A DNA stretch of 64,000 nucleotides from Verrucomicrobiales bacterium (lineage in GTDB: Bacteria; Verrucomicrobiota; Verrucomicrobiia; Verrucomicrobiales; DEV007), in contig JARGPJ010000002.1 in the NCBI GenBank assembly GCA_029212615.1, forward strand, positions 372,001 to 436,000. The letters run 5' to 3'. The number at the start of each line of letters is the position of its first letter. The stretch's first letter is position 1. The translations under genes and the position numbers were made by a program. Under the pieces are notes generated by a model. That model worked only from the letters and a program-made list of their open reading frames with translations. It was not told the DNA's origin and did not search any database. This document shows, in pieces, positions 8,750 through 18,900 of this stretch.

Positions 8750-10302
8750 TCCGAACCAGGATTGTGAATTTTTTCCCCACTGCCCTTCCCTTCAGAGGTA
8801 ACAAACTGGGCAACCCTGGTTTCCAACAACCCGTAAAACGGATTGTAGCGGAGCCGTAGCTGGTCTCCCGCCGAAATGGTAAGAACTCCACGTTCCCCGC
8901 GGAGAGCAACACTCCCGATTTGATAACCATTTTCACTGTACTTGATATCGCTCCCATAGAGTCCGTCAGTCCGGGGGAAAGGAACGGCGAGATGGGACAA
9001 CGAATAAATACCTGCAGGCCAGGAAAGCCCCAAATCTACAATCGTCGGATTTGCCCGGTCCGGACCATAGTATTCGACCACAACCGCTCCATCATTCAGC
9101 TCACGGTTCGTGACAAATGAAATCGCATAGGTCTTAGACGTCGACTTGACCAGATCCCGAATCGCATCTCCGGGGTCGGACTTCACGAAGCTGTGTAACT
9201 GATCACTGCGGTTGAGATCGAACAGAACCAGTTCATGCCCGTTTTCCGGAAGCACCCGGAAAAGAACATCAATCAGAGATGCGGTTGAAACCGTCGCATC
9301 GACAATTGACTGAAAAGCGAGGACCGGGGGAAAGGCATCGAGACTCCCCGCTGCCTCAGCGCCCCGGAGATCTCTTGTGATTTCTACGGTGAGTTCACGA
9401 ACCTGTACTCCCGCATTCACCGCAAAGGACACATATTTAAAAGGGTCATATTCGGTTCCAATTGCATTCCAGCCCAGCTTTTCCAATCCTAACACGTAGC
9501 CCAGTCGCCGCTGCCAGATCGCAAGCGAGGCCATCGAAGTAACCCCAACCGCCGGTGACATGAGAACCAAACCATTCACGCGCGGAAGTGCCTCGTCTTT
9601 GAGTGTCTCAATCGCGTAATGAACGGCGAGAGCACCTCCGTTCGAGTAGCCGACGACATAGAGGGGCGCCTCCTTAACTTGCTCTCTCAAATGAATCATC
9701 GCGAGACACACCGCTTCATGCATGTCTTCCCACTTAAAATACTTGAGTCCGGAAGGAACCGTTCCGTGACCGGGAAGACGCAATCCAATCACTTGCATCC
9801 CCTGCCCCTGAAGAGCCCCGGCAACATGACGTATACTGTAAGGCGAGTCGGACATGCCGTGAAGAAGCAGTACCCCGCCCCGCGGCTCACCACTTTCCGG
9901 AAGCCACTCAAACGTACGATTCCAATCTGTCTCATAGCTTCCGGGATAGGCCACACTCACCGGATCGAAACGCGCGATAGTTCCTCCACGCGTCTCTTCT
10001 GGCTGGGCGGACACTTTCAATTCAAGCTCCTCGAAAAGCCTCTCCTCATTCTCCAGGTACCCCGCAAAACTATTGATTCCGCCTCCCGCTTCAAACTCAT
10101 GGGCGAGCTTTACCTGATGCCACCATGAAAGATCATCTCGCTGTGTCATCACGACAATCGCGAGTATAAGAAGAGTGAGAGCTCCGCCCGCAATCAACGT
10201 GAGCAATTTTTGAACAAGGCGCCCCGCACGCGTCGAAGGAAACCTAGTGAAGCAGGAAAAGAATTCCTGTATTCGCTCTTTCGCCGACGGATTCGCTTTC
10301 AT
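8746..10302 (-). CDS. Membrane-anchored alpha/beta hydrolase
   Basis: This 518-residue protein has an N-terminal transmembrane segment at about residues 31-50 (TLIAGGALTLLILAIVVMT), so the catalytic part is probably periplasmic. The alpha/beta hydrolase core begins LLLHGMSDSPYSIRHVA, which supplies the oxyanion hole. The nucleophile elbow is GYSNGGA. LRLPGHGTVPSGL resembles lysophospholipase and carboxylesterase folds. A C-terminal beta-rich region of about 130 residues is not recognised. It is transcribed towards the FAD dehydrogenase, and the two stop codons overlap. The substrate is unknown, with a lipid or acyl ester most likely. Confidence 0.82.
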   Translation of the reverse strand: MKANPSAKERIQEFFSCFTRFPSTRAGRLVQKLLTLIAGGALTLLILAIVVMTQRDDLSWWHQVKLAHEFEAGGGINSFAGYLENEERLFEELELKVSAQPEETRGGTIARFDPVSVAYPGSYETDWNRTFEWLPESGEPRGGVLLLHGMSDSPYSIRHVAGALQGQGMQVIGLRLPGHGTVPSGLKYFKWEDMHEAVCLAMIHLREQVKEAPLYVVGYSNGGALAVHYAIETLKDEALPRVNGLVLMSPAVGVTSMASLAIWQRRLGYVLGLEKLGWNAIGTEYDPFKYVSFAVNAGVQVRELTVEITRDLRGAEAAGSLDAFPPVLAFQSIVDATVSTASLIDVLFRVLPENGHELVLFDLNRSDQLHSFVKSDPGDAIRDLVKSTSKTYAISFVTNRELNDGAVVVEYYGPDRANPTIVDLGLSWPAGIYSLSHLAVPFPRTDGLYGSDIKYSENGYQIGSVALRGERGVLTISAGDQLRLRYNPFYGLLETRVAQFVTSEGKGSGEKIHNPGSD

Positions 10303-10434
10303 AGGGGAGAATGTGGGACGCTATGCTCTGCATAGCAAGAGCTGGTCGCTTCTCATAAAGTTAAAACGGCACTCCCCTGATCACGCTGAGAATGGAGGTG
10401 AAAATTGGACGACCCGGCTTCACAATCCCCGAAC

Positions 10435-11934
10435 ATGAAGAAATCCCTCTTTGCCATTTTTGCGCTCCTTTCAGGAGTAGTCTCCGCGGCGGATCAACCC
10501 AACATTCTCTGGATCTTCTCGGAAGACCTTTCACCCTACATGGGGTGCTACGGGGATCCCATTAATGCAGGCCACACCCCGGCGATTGATCAACTTGCCG
10601 CGGACGGCGTGCTTTTTACCCGGACCTTTATGCCTGCTCCGGTTTGCTCTGCAGCTCGCTCCGCAATGATCACAGGCGTGATGCAGACAACAACAGGAGC
10701 CCACCAGCATCGCTCAAGCCGATACACGGAAGGCACCGTCGTTCCCGAAGAACTCCGCATCAACCTGCCGTCCGGCATGAAAACCATTCCCGAGCTCATG
10801 CGCGATGCGGGCTACTTCACCTTCAATACAGGGAAAGATGACTACAACTTTCACTATGATCGCCGGCAACTCTACTCGGTTGGATCAGAGGAAAAATATA
10901 TCGCCGGCATGAACGGGTGGCAGGGCAACAAAGCCCGGGCAAAAAAGAAGGGCTCATATGTCGAAAACACCTGGAACGAGCGACCTGATAAAGACCAGCC
11001 ATGGTTCGGTCAGATCATGATCTGGGGAGGCAAAGCCAACTCCAGACATGTGAGAGAAGGCGAAGAAATCCCAGCCGACGGCGTCCCGCTTCCTCCCTAC
11101 TTCCCCGATACACCCGCCTACCGGAAAGAGTGGACTCAGCACTACAATGCGGTCCGCGGCGCGGACGCTCAAGTCGAGGAAATTCTTGCGATGCTCGAAG
11201 CTGATGGCGAGATGGAAAACACCATCGTGTTCTTCTTCTCCGACCACGGGAACAATCAGTCGATTCGACACAAACAGTTTTGCTACGAGGGAGGCGTACA
11301 TGTCCCGCTCATGATCAAAGGGAATCACCCCGCGCTCGAAGCAGGCAAGGTTCGCACTGAACTCGTCAACGGCCTGGATATTTCGGCAACCACCCTGGCT
11401 TTTGGTGGGGCGGAAATGCCTGAGTACCTCGACGGGCAGGACCTCTTCGCAAGCGAATACAAGACCATCGACTTCGTCATTTCAGCACGTGACCGCTGCG
11501 ACTACACGATCGACCGAATTCGTACTGTGAGGACAGAGCAGTTTCGCTATATCAGAAATTTTTTCCCTGACCGCCCCCTCCTTCAGGCTCAATATCGGGA
11601 TCAACGCCCGCCAGTCACAGAGATGAAACGCATGCGGGACGAAGGCAAGTTGACCCCCTATCAGGAGCAGCACTGGTTCGGAACGCGTCCCGAAGAAGAG
11701 CTATATGAGATATCGGAGGATCCTCATCAAATTAACAACCTCGCGGACGACCCAACCTTCATCAATGAGCTGAAACGGCACCGGCAAATGTTGAATGATT
11801 GGATCACAAAAACGGATGACCGCGGACAGTATCCGGAAGCAGCAGTCCAACTGAAAGCCACCTACGACCTCTGGAAAGACAAACCCGTTTTCTCTGAAGC
11901 AGAAGTTAACCCTGAATACGACCAATTTAAGTAG
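10435..11934 (+). CDS. Secreted sulfatase, N-sulfoglucosamine sulfohydrolase-like
   Basis: This is an exported formylglycine sulfatase of about 499 residues. I use the ATG at 10435, which gives the signal peptide MKKSLFAIFALLSGVVSAA; an in-frame TTG upstream adds unaligned residues. PNILWIFSEDL supplies the first metal-binding acids. The maturation motif is CSAAR (C71-R75), where C71 would be oxidised to formylglycine. FFFSDHGNN carries the later metal and substrate residues. The overall shape resembles sulfamidase (SGSH-like) enzymes. An O-acetylesterase follows 24 bases downstream, suggesting joint action on an acetylated, sulfated glycan. The maturation enzyme is not in the window. Confidence 0.9.
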   Translation: MKKSLFAIFALLSGVVSAADQPNILWIFSEDLSPYMGCYGDPINAGHTPAIDQLAADGVLFTRTFMPAPVCSAARSAMITGVMQTTTGAHQHRSSRYTEGTVVPEELRINLPSGMKTIPELMRDAGYFTFNTGKDDYNFHYDRRQLYSVGSEEKYIAGMNGWQGNKARAKKKGSYVENTWNERPDKDQPWFGQIMIWGGKANSRHVREGEEIPADGVPLPPYFPDTPAYRKEWTQHYNAVRGADAQVEEILAMLEADGEMENTIVFFFSDHGNNQSIRHKQFCYEGGVHVPLMIKGNHPALEAGKVRTELVNGLDISATTLAFGGAEMPEYLDGQDLFASEYKTIDFVISARDRCDYTIDRIRTVRTEQFRYIRNFFPDRPLLQAQYRDQRPPVTEMKRMRDEGKLTPYQEQHWFGTRPEEELYEISEDPHQINNLADDPTFINELKRHRQMLNDWITKTDDRGQYPEAAVQLKATYDLWKDKPVFSEAEVNPEYDQFK

Positions 11935-11958
11935 ACCTATTTCAACCACCCCACCATC

Positions 11959-13692
11959 ATGAAGCATTACTTAATTGCCCTTCTTTTTCTCCTCCCCTCG
12001 CTCTCCCGCGCGGAACTATCCGTCCCTCACTTCTTCAGTGATCACATGGTTTTGCAACGCAATACCGACGCAGCGCTCTGGGGAACAACCTCCCCCGATA
12101 CAGAGGTTACACTCACCTTTGGTGAAGAAAGCGTCAGCACGACCGCTGATGAGGCGGGCAAATGGAGAATCGCAGTGCCAACAGGCGAAGCCAACGCAAG
12201 GGGCCGTGACCTTGTGATTTCCGCGGACGGCGAAAAGCTGACACTCTCAGATGTTCTCGTGGGAGAAGTCTGGTTTGCTTCAGGTCAGTCAAACATGGTC
12301 ATGACCATGAATCGAATTCCGGACTACGAAAATTTGATAGCAAAATCAGATCATCCCGGTATCCGCATGTTCAATGCCCCTATGGTTACGGCGCTCGAAC
12401 CACAGACTGATATCGAAGGGGAATGGAGCATCTGCGCTCCTGACACGGTTCCATTATACTCAGCAACGGCATTCTTCTTCGGTCGGAAACTTCACTCCGA
12501 ACTGGAGATTCCGATTGGGATCATCAAATCCGCCTGGGGCGGAAAGCCGGTCGAGACCTTTACCAGTCGGAAGGCCCTAAAGACACTCCCCGGGACCAAA
12601 CGCTTAGTCGATGCCGCCGTTGAAAGAGACTCACTTTACGTGGAAGCCGACGCCGTCGCCGCCTATCAGAAGCGGCTCACTAACTGGAATGAAACCGTTG
12701 CAGCTTCAAAAAAACTTCCCAAAGAAGAGCGTAAAAAACTCCCTAAAAAGCCTCAGCCTCCAAAGAGATATCTAGAGACAGAGGGGCAGCCCGGCGTTCT
12801 TTTCAATTCGATGATCAACCCCTTCGCCGGCTACACGATGCGGGGAGCCATCTGGTATCAGGGCGAAGCCAACGCCAAGCCGGGAGCGGTTCCCTACGAC
12901 AAAACCCTGCCGCTCCTGATCCGTGACTGGCGGGCACGTTGGGACCATGATTTTTCATTCAACTTTGTCCAGCTCGCCAACTTCAAGACAGCTACTTCGG
13001 AACCCGGAGACAACGATCAGTGGCCTTTGCTACAGGATCGCATGAGAAGAATTCTCGACACCACTCCGAAAACAGGCATGGCAATCATCAATGATATAGG
13101 TGAGGCAAAAGACATTCACCCGAAAAACAAAAAGGATGTCGGTGAACGCCTCGCGCTTTGGGCACTCGCAAAGGACTACGGAAGAGACATCGTTTATAGC
13201 GGCCCTCTCTACCTTTCGCACCAGATCAACAAGGGAAAAATCCAGGTGAAATTTGATCATGTCGGCGACGGACTGAAAGCCCGTGATGGCAAAGCCCTTC
13301 AGCGCTTCGAAATTGCAGGCAAGGATAAAACATGGCGCTGGGCCGAAGCTGAAATATCCGATACGGATACGGTTACTCTCAGCCACCCTGACATTGCAAA
13401 ACCAAAAGCCGCCCGCTACGCCTGGGCAGCGAATCCCGATGGGGCTAATCTCGTCAACAGCGAAGGTCTTCCCGCTTCTGTCTTTCGGACTGACGACTGG
13501 GATGATGTCATTGAGGTCGTCGACAACTCTGCCGCGGAGGCACTCGAGGCACGCCGTGCCCTTGCTACTGAAATCAAAAACCTCGGAGCAAAACGCAATG
13601 AGTTCGAACGGAACAGCAAGGAATGGAAGTCACTGAATGAAAAGCGAAGCTCACTCCTCGAAAAATTTCGGGAAACAGCTCCCGGAAAGTAG
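11959..13692 (+). CDS. Secreted sialate O-acetylesterase with coiled-coil tail
   Basis: This 577-residue paralogue of the esterase at 2633-4177 has a signal peptide (residues 1-19, ending LSRA), the family opener FFSDHMVLQRN, the catalytic serine in GQSNMVM (S111), WYQGEANA and the Asp/His region DIHPKNK. Compared with the first copy it has a lysine-rich insertion around residues 235-270 and an additional C-terminal segment of about 60 residues, rich in A, E, K and R and predicted by eye as a coiled coil. That tail is absent from the first copy and could mediate oligomerisation or attachment. The gene probably forms an operon with the upstream sulfatase. Confidence 0.9.
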   Translation: MKHYLIALLFLLPSLSRAELSVPHFFSDHMVLQRNTDAALWGTTSPDTEVTLTFGEESVSTTADEAGKWRIAVPTGEANARGRDLVISADGEKLTLSDVLVGEVWFASGQSNMVMTMNRIPDYENLIAKSDHPGIRMFNAPMVTALEPQTDIEGEWSICAPDTVPLYSATAFFFGRKLHSELEIPIGIIKSAWGGKPVETFTSRKALKTLPGTKRLVDAAVERDSLYVEADAVAAYQKRLTNWNETVAASKKLPKEERKKLPKKPQPPKRYLETEGQPGVLFNSMINPFAGYTMRGAIWYQGEANAKPGAVPYDKTLPLLIRDWRARWDHDFSFNFVQLANFKTATSEPGDNDQWPLLQDRMRRILDTTPKTGMAIINDIGEAKDIHPKNKKDVGERLALWALAKDYGRDIVYSGPLYLSHQINKGKIQVKFDHVGDGLKARDGKALQRFEIAGKDKTWRWAEAEISDTDTVTLSHPDIAKPKAARYAWAANPDGANLVNSEGLPASVFRTDDWDDVIEVVDNSAAEALEARRALATEIKNLGAKRNEFERNSKEWKSLNEKRSSLLEKFRETAPGK

Positions 13693-13768
13693 GGTCTTCG
13701 GGGAGACGTCCCTGAACACGTTAGGACGACACTTGCCGCCAGCCACAGCCGCTTGCTAAGCTCGCGGC

Positions 13769-15883
13769 ATGCGTTCTTTCACCCTTATTTTACTTCTCGA
13801 GATCTTCCCGTTGCTGGCGTGCGGGGAGTTCTCCGCGGGAAGTGCGATTGTCGATATCACACCGGTAGAGCTCCCCATTGTGGTCAACGGCGGGATGAAA
13901 TCTCGCTCTCTTGAAGTCGTTAATCGCCCCCTCCACGCCCGGTCCCTCGCCTTCTCAGATGGTGAGGAGTCTATCGTCATCGTCGTGGCTGATAGCTGCA
14001 TGATGCCCAAAGACCTGATCGACCGGGCCAAGGGCATCGCCTCGAAGAAGTGCGGTATTCCGTCAGATCGCATCCTTGTCTCCGCGACACACACACACAC
14101 CGCCCCCTCCTGCATGGGCGCTCTCGGGACTGATGCCGACCCGGGCTATTCTCTGTTTCTCACCCGGAAACTGGTCGAAGCAATCCTTGCCCCACTGAAG
14201 AAAATGAAACCGGCCCGAATTGGCTGGGGCGAAATTGATGCCGGTGAATACACCGCTCTGCGCCGCTGGGTCATCCATCCCGATCATATCAAGGAGGACC
14301 CGTTCGGAAAGCAGACCGTCCGTGCTAACATGCATGCGGCAGTCAATTGGAACGAAGTCACCGGAAAGAGTGGCCCTGAGGATCCCATGCTCTCAATCAT
14401 CTCCGTTCAATCGCTGGAAGGAAAGCCGATCGGGCTGCTCGCCAACTTCTCCATGCACTTCTTCGGGGATCGTGACATCAGTCCCGACTACTTCGGCCTC
14501 TTCTCAAATGGATTAATGGAAAGAATTGCCCCCGGTAATGAGGATTTTGTCGCGATAATGTCTCACGGTTGCAGCGGTGATATCTGGAGACACGACTATG
14601 AGATTTCGCCGGATCGAGCGGGAAATAAAACAAAGATCGAGGACTACACTGCCGGCATGATAGACCTCGCGATGGCGGCACATGATCAGATCCACTACGA
14701 GGTCCCCGACAGCATCGCCATGGCTGAACTTCGAATGACACTCGACTATCGAGTGCCCGACCGTGAACGATTGGCATGGGCTCAACGAGTCGTCGCGGAT
14801 ATGGGCGGACGCCTCCCGAAAACCAAACCCGAAGTCTATGCCAGAGAGCAACTCCTTCTTCATGAAAAGCAAGACACCGAAATTGTGATTCAAGCCCTCA
14901 GGCTCGGAGAGACTGTTTCCATTGCCTCCACACCCACCGAGACCTACGCGATCTCCGGTTTAAAAATTAAGAACGCCAGCCCCGCCCCCCACACCATGGT
15001 CATCGAACTGGCCAATGGCGGTGACGGCTACATCCCCCCGCCCGAGCAACACCTTCTCGGGGGGTACAATACGTGGCCGGCACGCTCCGCGGGACTCGAG
15101 GTAGAGGCGGAGCCGAAGATCGTGGATGCCGCGATTAGCCTCCTCGAAAAGGTCACGGCAAAACCGCGGACAGACAGGAGACCTGAACACGGTCCTGCGG
15201 CACGAGAAATCCTTTCTCTGAATCCGAAAGCCTACTGGAGACTCGACGAGTTTTCCGGCCCCCGTGCAATCGACTCGTCCGGCTTTCACCATGACGCTAT
15301 CTACGAACCTCAAATCCTCTTTTACCTTCCCGGCCCCGCTTCCGATAAATTTTCAGAAAATGGCGTCAACCGCTCCGCTCACTTTGCAGGAGACCGTCTC
15401 TCAGCGAAGATCCCCGGCCTCACTGGAAAGGAATACACCGTTTCTCTCTGGTTCTGGAGCGGTTCCGACGTTTCAACGCTCCAAGAACCGGAATGGATCA
15501 TCGCCGCAAGTCATGACTCAAGCTCCAGCGAAGCCTCCGAACGAATCGGAATTTCAATGAATTCAGCAGGTCAACGCCAACTCATCTACGATGGCCCGGG
15601 CTACACTCGCTGCCCTCTTGAGTCACCACCCATTGAGCGCTGGACCTGGAACCATCTCGCTTTGATGCGAAAACACGATTCGGTGCATCTCTATCTCAAT
15701 GGCAAACGAGTTGGCGAATTTGACGTCAGGAAAGATAGCATGCCGGTTCTACCTGAGATCTTTTTCTTCGGCGGAAGCAAACGCGATCAAAAACACTTTG
15801 AAGGGCGACTTGATGAAATCGCTGTCTTTGATCGAATCCTCAGTGATGACCTGATTCTAGAGCTTTCCAGAACGGGAAAATAG
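13769..15883 (+). CDS. Neutral ceramidase-like exported protein with LamG-like C-terminus
   Basis: This 704-residue exported protein has two parts. Residues about 20-460 resemble the catalytic domain of neutral/alkaline ceramidases, seen in AGSAIVDITP near the start, the metal-binding SATHTHTAPS, and SHGCSGDIWRH. Residues about 490-700 look like a LamG/concanavalin jelly roll (AYWRLDEFSG, GKEYTVSLWFW, LYLNGKRVGEF, GRLDEIAVFDR). The N-terminus MRSFTLILLLEIFPLLAC could be a lipoprotein signal with C18 as acylated residue, although the glutamate in its hydrophobic stretch is odd. Ceramidase-like proteins are expanded in planctomycetes and verrucomicrobia, and activity on ceramide is not assured. 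The LamG part may bind a glycan. Confidence 0.85.
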   Translation: MRSFTLILLLEIFPLLACGEFSAGSAIVDITPVELPIVVNGGMKSRSLEVVNRPLHARSLAFSDGEESIVIVVADSCMMPKDLIDRAKGIASKKCGIPSDRILVSATHTHTAPSCMGALGTDADPGYSLFLTRKLVEAILAPLKKMKPARIGWGEIDAGEYTALRRWVIHPDHIKEDPFGKQTVRANMHAAVNWNEVTGKSGPEDPMLSIISVQSLEGKPIGLLANFSMHFFGDRDISPDYFGLFSNGLMERIAPGNEDFVAIMSHGCSGDIWRHDYEISPDRAGNKTKIEDYTAGMIDLAMAAHDQIHYEVPDSIAMAELRMTLDYRVPDRERLAWAQRVVADMGGRLPKTKPEVYAREQLLLHEKQDTEIVIQALRLGETVSIASTPTETYAISGLKIKNASPAPHTMVIELANGGDGYIPPPEQHLLGGYNTWPARSAGLEVEAEPKIVDAAISLLEKVTAKPRTDRRPEHGPAAREILSLNPKAYWRLDEFSGPRAIDSSGFHHDAIYEPQILFYLPGPASDKFSENGVNRSAHFAGDRLSAKIPGLTGKEYTVSLWFWSGSDVSTLQEPEWIIAASHDSSSSEASERIGISMNSAGQRQLIYDGPGYTRCPLESPPIERWTWNHLALMRKHDSVHLYLNGKRVGEFDVRKDSMPVLPEIFFFGGSKRDQKHFEGRLDEIAVFDRILSDDLILELSRTGK

Positions 15884-15982
15884 CCGCCATTCTTCACAAA
15901 CCCGAAAGAATGTGCTAAGTCAATGGAATTCAAGCCCTGCCGATTCCTGCTTTCCGAATCAGTAACAATTTAACAAGCTACC

Positions 15983-18900
15983 ATGAGCACCCCCTCAACA
16001 ACATCCGGATCAGGTTGGGAGCCACCGTCTCCGGAAGAGCTTCAACAAATGTTGCCTCAGTATGAGATCAGCGGTTTCCTCGGAAGAGGCGGCATGGGTG
16101 CCGTTTACCGGGCAAAACAGATCAGACTGGACCGTGACGTCGCCATCAAAGTCCTGCCGGAAACGCTGACTCAGGGCGGTGACGATGAAATGAAGTTCGC
16201 CGAGCGCTTCGAGCTGGAGGCACAGGCGATGGCAAAATTCAATCATCCTTCTATCGTCGCCGTTTTTGATTTCGGCGAAACCTCCGAAGGGCAACTCTAC
16301 TTTGTAATGGAGTTCGTGGAGGGGATGGATATTCATCACTACCTGCGCGAAAACGGAGGCTCTCTTACACAGGAGTATGCACTCTCGATCACCGCACATG
16401 TTCTTGACGCTCTCGACTACGCTCACGCGAGGGGCATCGTTCATCGTGATATCAAGCCCGCTAACATTCTTCTGAATAGCGAGGGACAGGTTAAAATCGC
16501 TGACTTCGGGCTCGCCAAAGCACTGAATGACGGGGAAGAATACGACAAGCCCGCTCTCACGATGTCGAACGTGGCCCTGGGCACTCCCGATTTTGTTGCC
16601 CCGGAAGCTCTTGACGGCGACGGTGTCCCTGATCACCGGGCGGATCTCTACGCTGTCGGCGTGATGCTTTACCAAATGTTGACCGGCAAAATTCCGCGCG
16701 GCCAATTCCCTTCTCCGAGCGAAATACTCCCCGATCTTGACCCCCGGGTTGACGAGATCATTCAGCAGTCGATGCAATATGACCCGGTCGATCGCTATGC
16801 CACCGCAAGCTCGATGCGTTTAGCACTCGACCCCGTTATCTCCGCACCAATCAGCCGGGTGAACACGGTCAGGAAAGCTAGCGCACCGAAACAAGCAAAC
16901 AGTCCAAGCCCTCTTTCCAAAAACTCTGAAATCAAGAAACCCGGCCTTGCCGGTAAAATCTACATGATCGCCACCGCTTGCGCCTTTGTTGCCACCCTCG
17001 TTTTTGTCTTCGGGAGATCCGACTCCCAATCCGCGCCCGCGCCAGCGCCCGCTGATACGGGTAGAACCTCTTCCCTGTTGGCCGAAACAGAGAAAATTTC
17101 CGCGGAACCGAAAGTAGCAGGGGGCAATAGCGAGCAGCAGGCGCCACCTCTTCAAGAAGCTGAAAAGGTAAATGAAACCGATCCTCACCCCGCCAGCCCC
17201 GTTCAGCTGACGACGCCGGACGAGATTACGAGCCCGGTAATGGGATCCGCAGCAGGACCTTCAACGGGTGCACCGCCCGCCGGGGCGACCATCGACCAGC
17301 CGTTCGAAAATTCCCTGGGCATGAGATTTGTCCCGGTTCCGATCACGGGAGGCATTTCTGACGGAAAACATATCCTGTTTAGTATTTGGGAAACCCGCGT
17401 GCAGGATTACCGGGTATTTCTCGACGCGAATCCGGAAGTCGAAAAACTCACTCCCCGTTTTCCACAGGGCGATGACCACCCGGCTGTCATGACCGAGTAT
17501 AGGAGTGCAGAGAGCTTCTGTCATTGGCTAACCGCTTCCGAACTGGCGATGGGGAACCTGAGCGAAGGCCAGCACTATCGAATTCCGACTGACCATGAAT
17601 GGAGCTGTGCCATCGGAATCGGTGAATTGGAAAACCCCGGGGCAACGCCCGCCTCGAAGGACAAAGCGATCTCCAGAGTATGGCCCTGGGGTGATACCTG
17701 GCCCCCTCCACAGGGAACTATTAATCTATATGGAGAAGAAAATGCAGGATTGGGCCTCCACGGTAAACCGAAAGACCACCTGAAGAATTACGCAGACGAC
17801 TACCGCTTCACGGCTCCTGTTGATGCCCTGGTCACAAACCGGTTTGGTCTCTTTCACCTCTCGGGAAACGTGCTTGAGTGGACCTCCGACTGGAATGATG
17901 AATCGAAAAGCCGTCGAGTCGCCCGCAGCGCCGCCTGGCTGAATACACCGGGTGGGTTTTTCATGTCTTCGGCGCGATCCTTCCTCCCCGAAACGGCTAA
18001 AGGCGATGCCATCGGATTCAGAGTCGTCTTAGACCTCAACACAGCTGCTCCGGTGCAGGATGCCGGCACGGCAGCCGGCAACGCCCCGCCGAATCCCCCT
18101 GAAGCCACTTCAGCAACCGGCACGGCAACGATGGAGGTTGCCCCGACGGTATCCCCTCTCTCCACCGTTCCCGGACTCGAACAACGCCTCGTGCAATATC
18201 TCGAGTATCGCCAGAATCTCATTGGCGGGCTCAGCGAAAAATATCTCGGCGCACTTGAGAGCCGTTTTGAGGCGGCCATTGCAGCCGGTGACCTGACGCT
18301 GGCGACCTCCTTCGAATCCGAGAAGAATGCGGTAACCAATCTTCAGGCATCACTTCTCGAACTGAATAAGGATCCCTTCTCCAGTATCACCTCATCCAGC
18401 ACGTTGGATCCCCTTCCCTCTGGGAGCCCTGCGGGACTGGTGGATCTCCGCGGAATCTGGACCTCGGAAAGAAGCAAGCTGAGCGCTCAACTGACCTCAA
18501 ACCTTGTTCAGTCGTTGCAGGCTTTGGAAATCGAATTGACCAAGGCCAGTGACCTTGAAAACGCATCCAAGGTGAAAGCCTTGAAAGATTCGATGAATCA
18601 AAACGCAAGCGCCCCTGCCTCCAGCCCTCCTCCTGAAGAGAATTCACCTGACGCGGGAACCACCGCAGAAGTGAAAACCTTTGAAAACAGCCTGGGAATG
18701 CAGTTCCGATCACTGGAGGTCGCCGGTGAAACGATCATGCTCAGCGTCTATGAAACGACGGTTGCTAACTACCGGAAGTTTCTCAGAAGCAACCGGGACG
18801 TCAACTGGACCGAGCCTAACTATCGCCTGAGAGATAAACAGGCGGCCACGCTCATGAGCTGGTTCGATGCTCAAGCCTTCTGTGAATGGCTGACCGAAGA

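Noticed and set aside
13690-13712. GTCT/AGAC hairpin after the second O-acetylesterase
   Set aside because: It is a short stem without a T run; chance structure is likely.
14088-14102. AC dinucleotide repeat resembling a microsatellite
   Set aside because: It encodes the conserved THTHT part of the ceramidase metal-binding motif, so protein constraint explains it.
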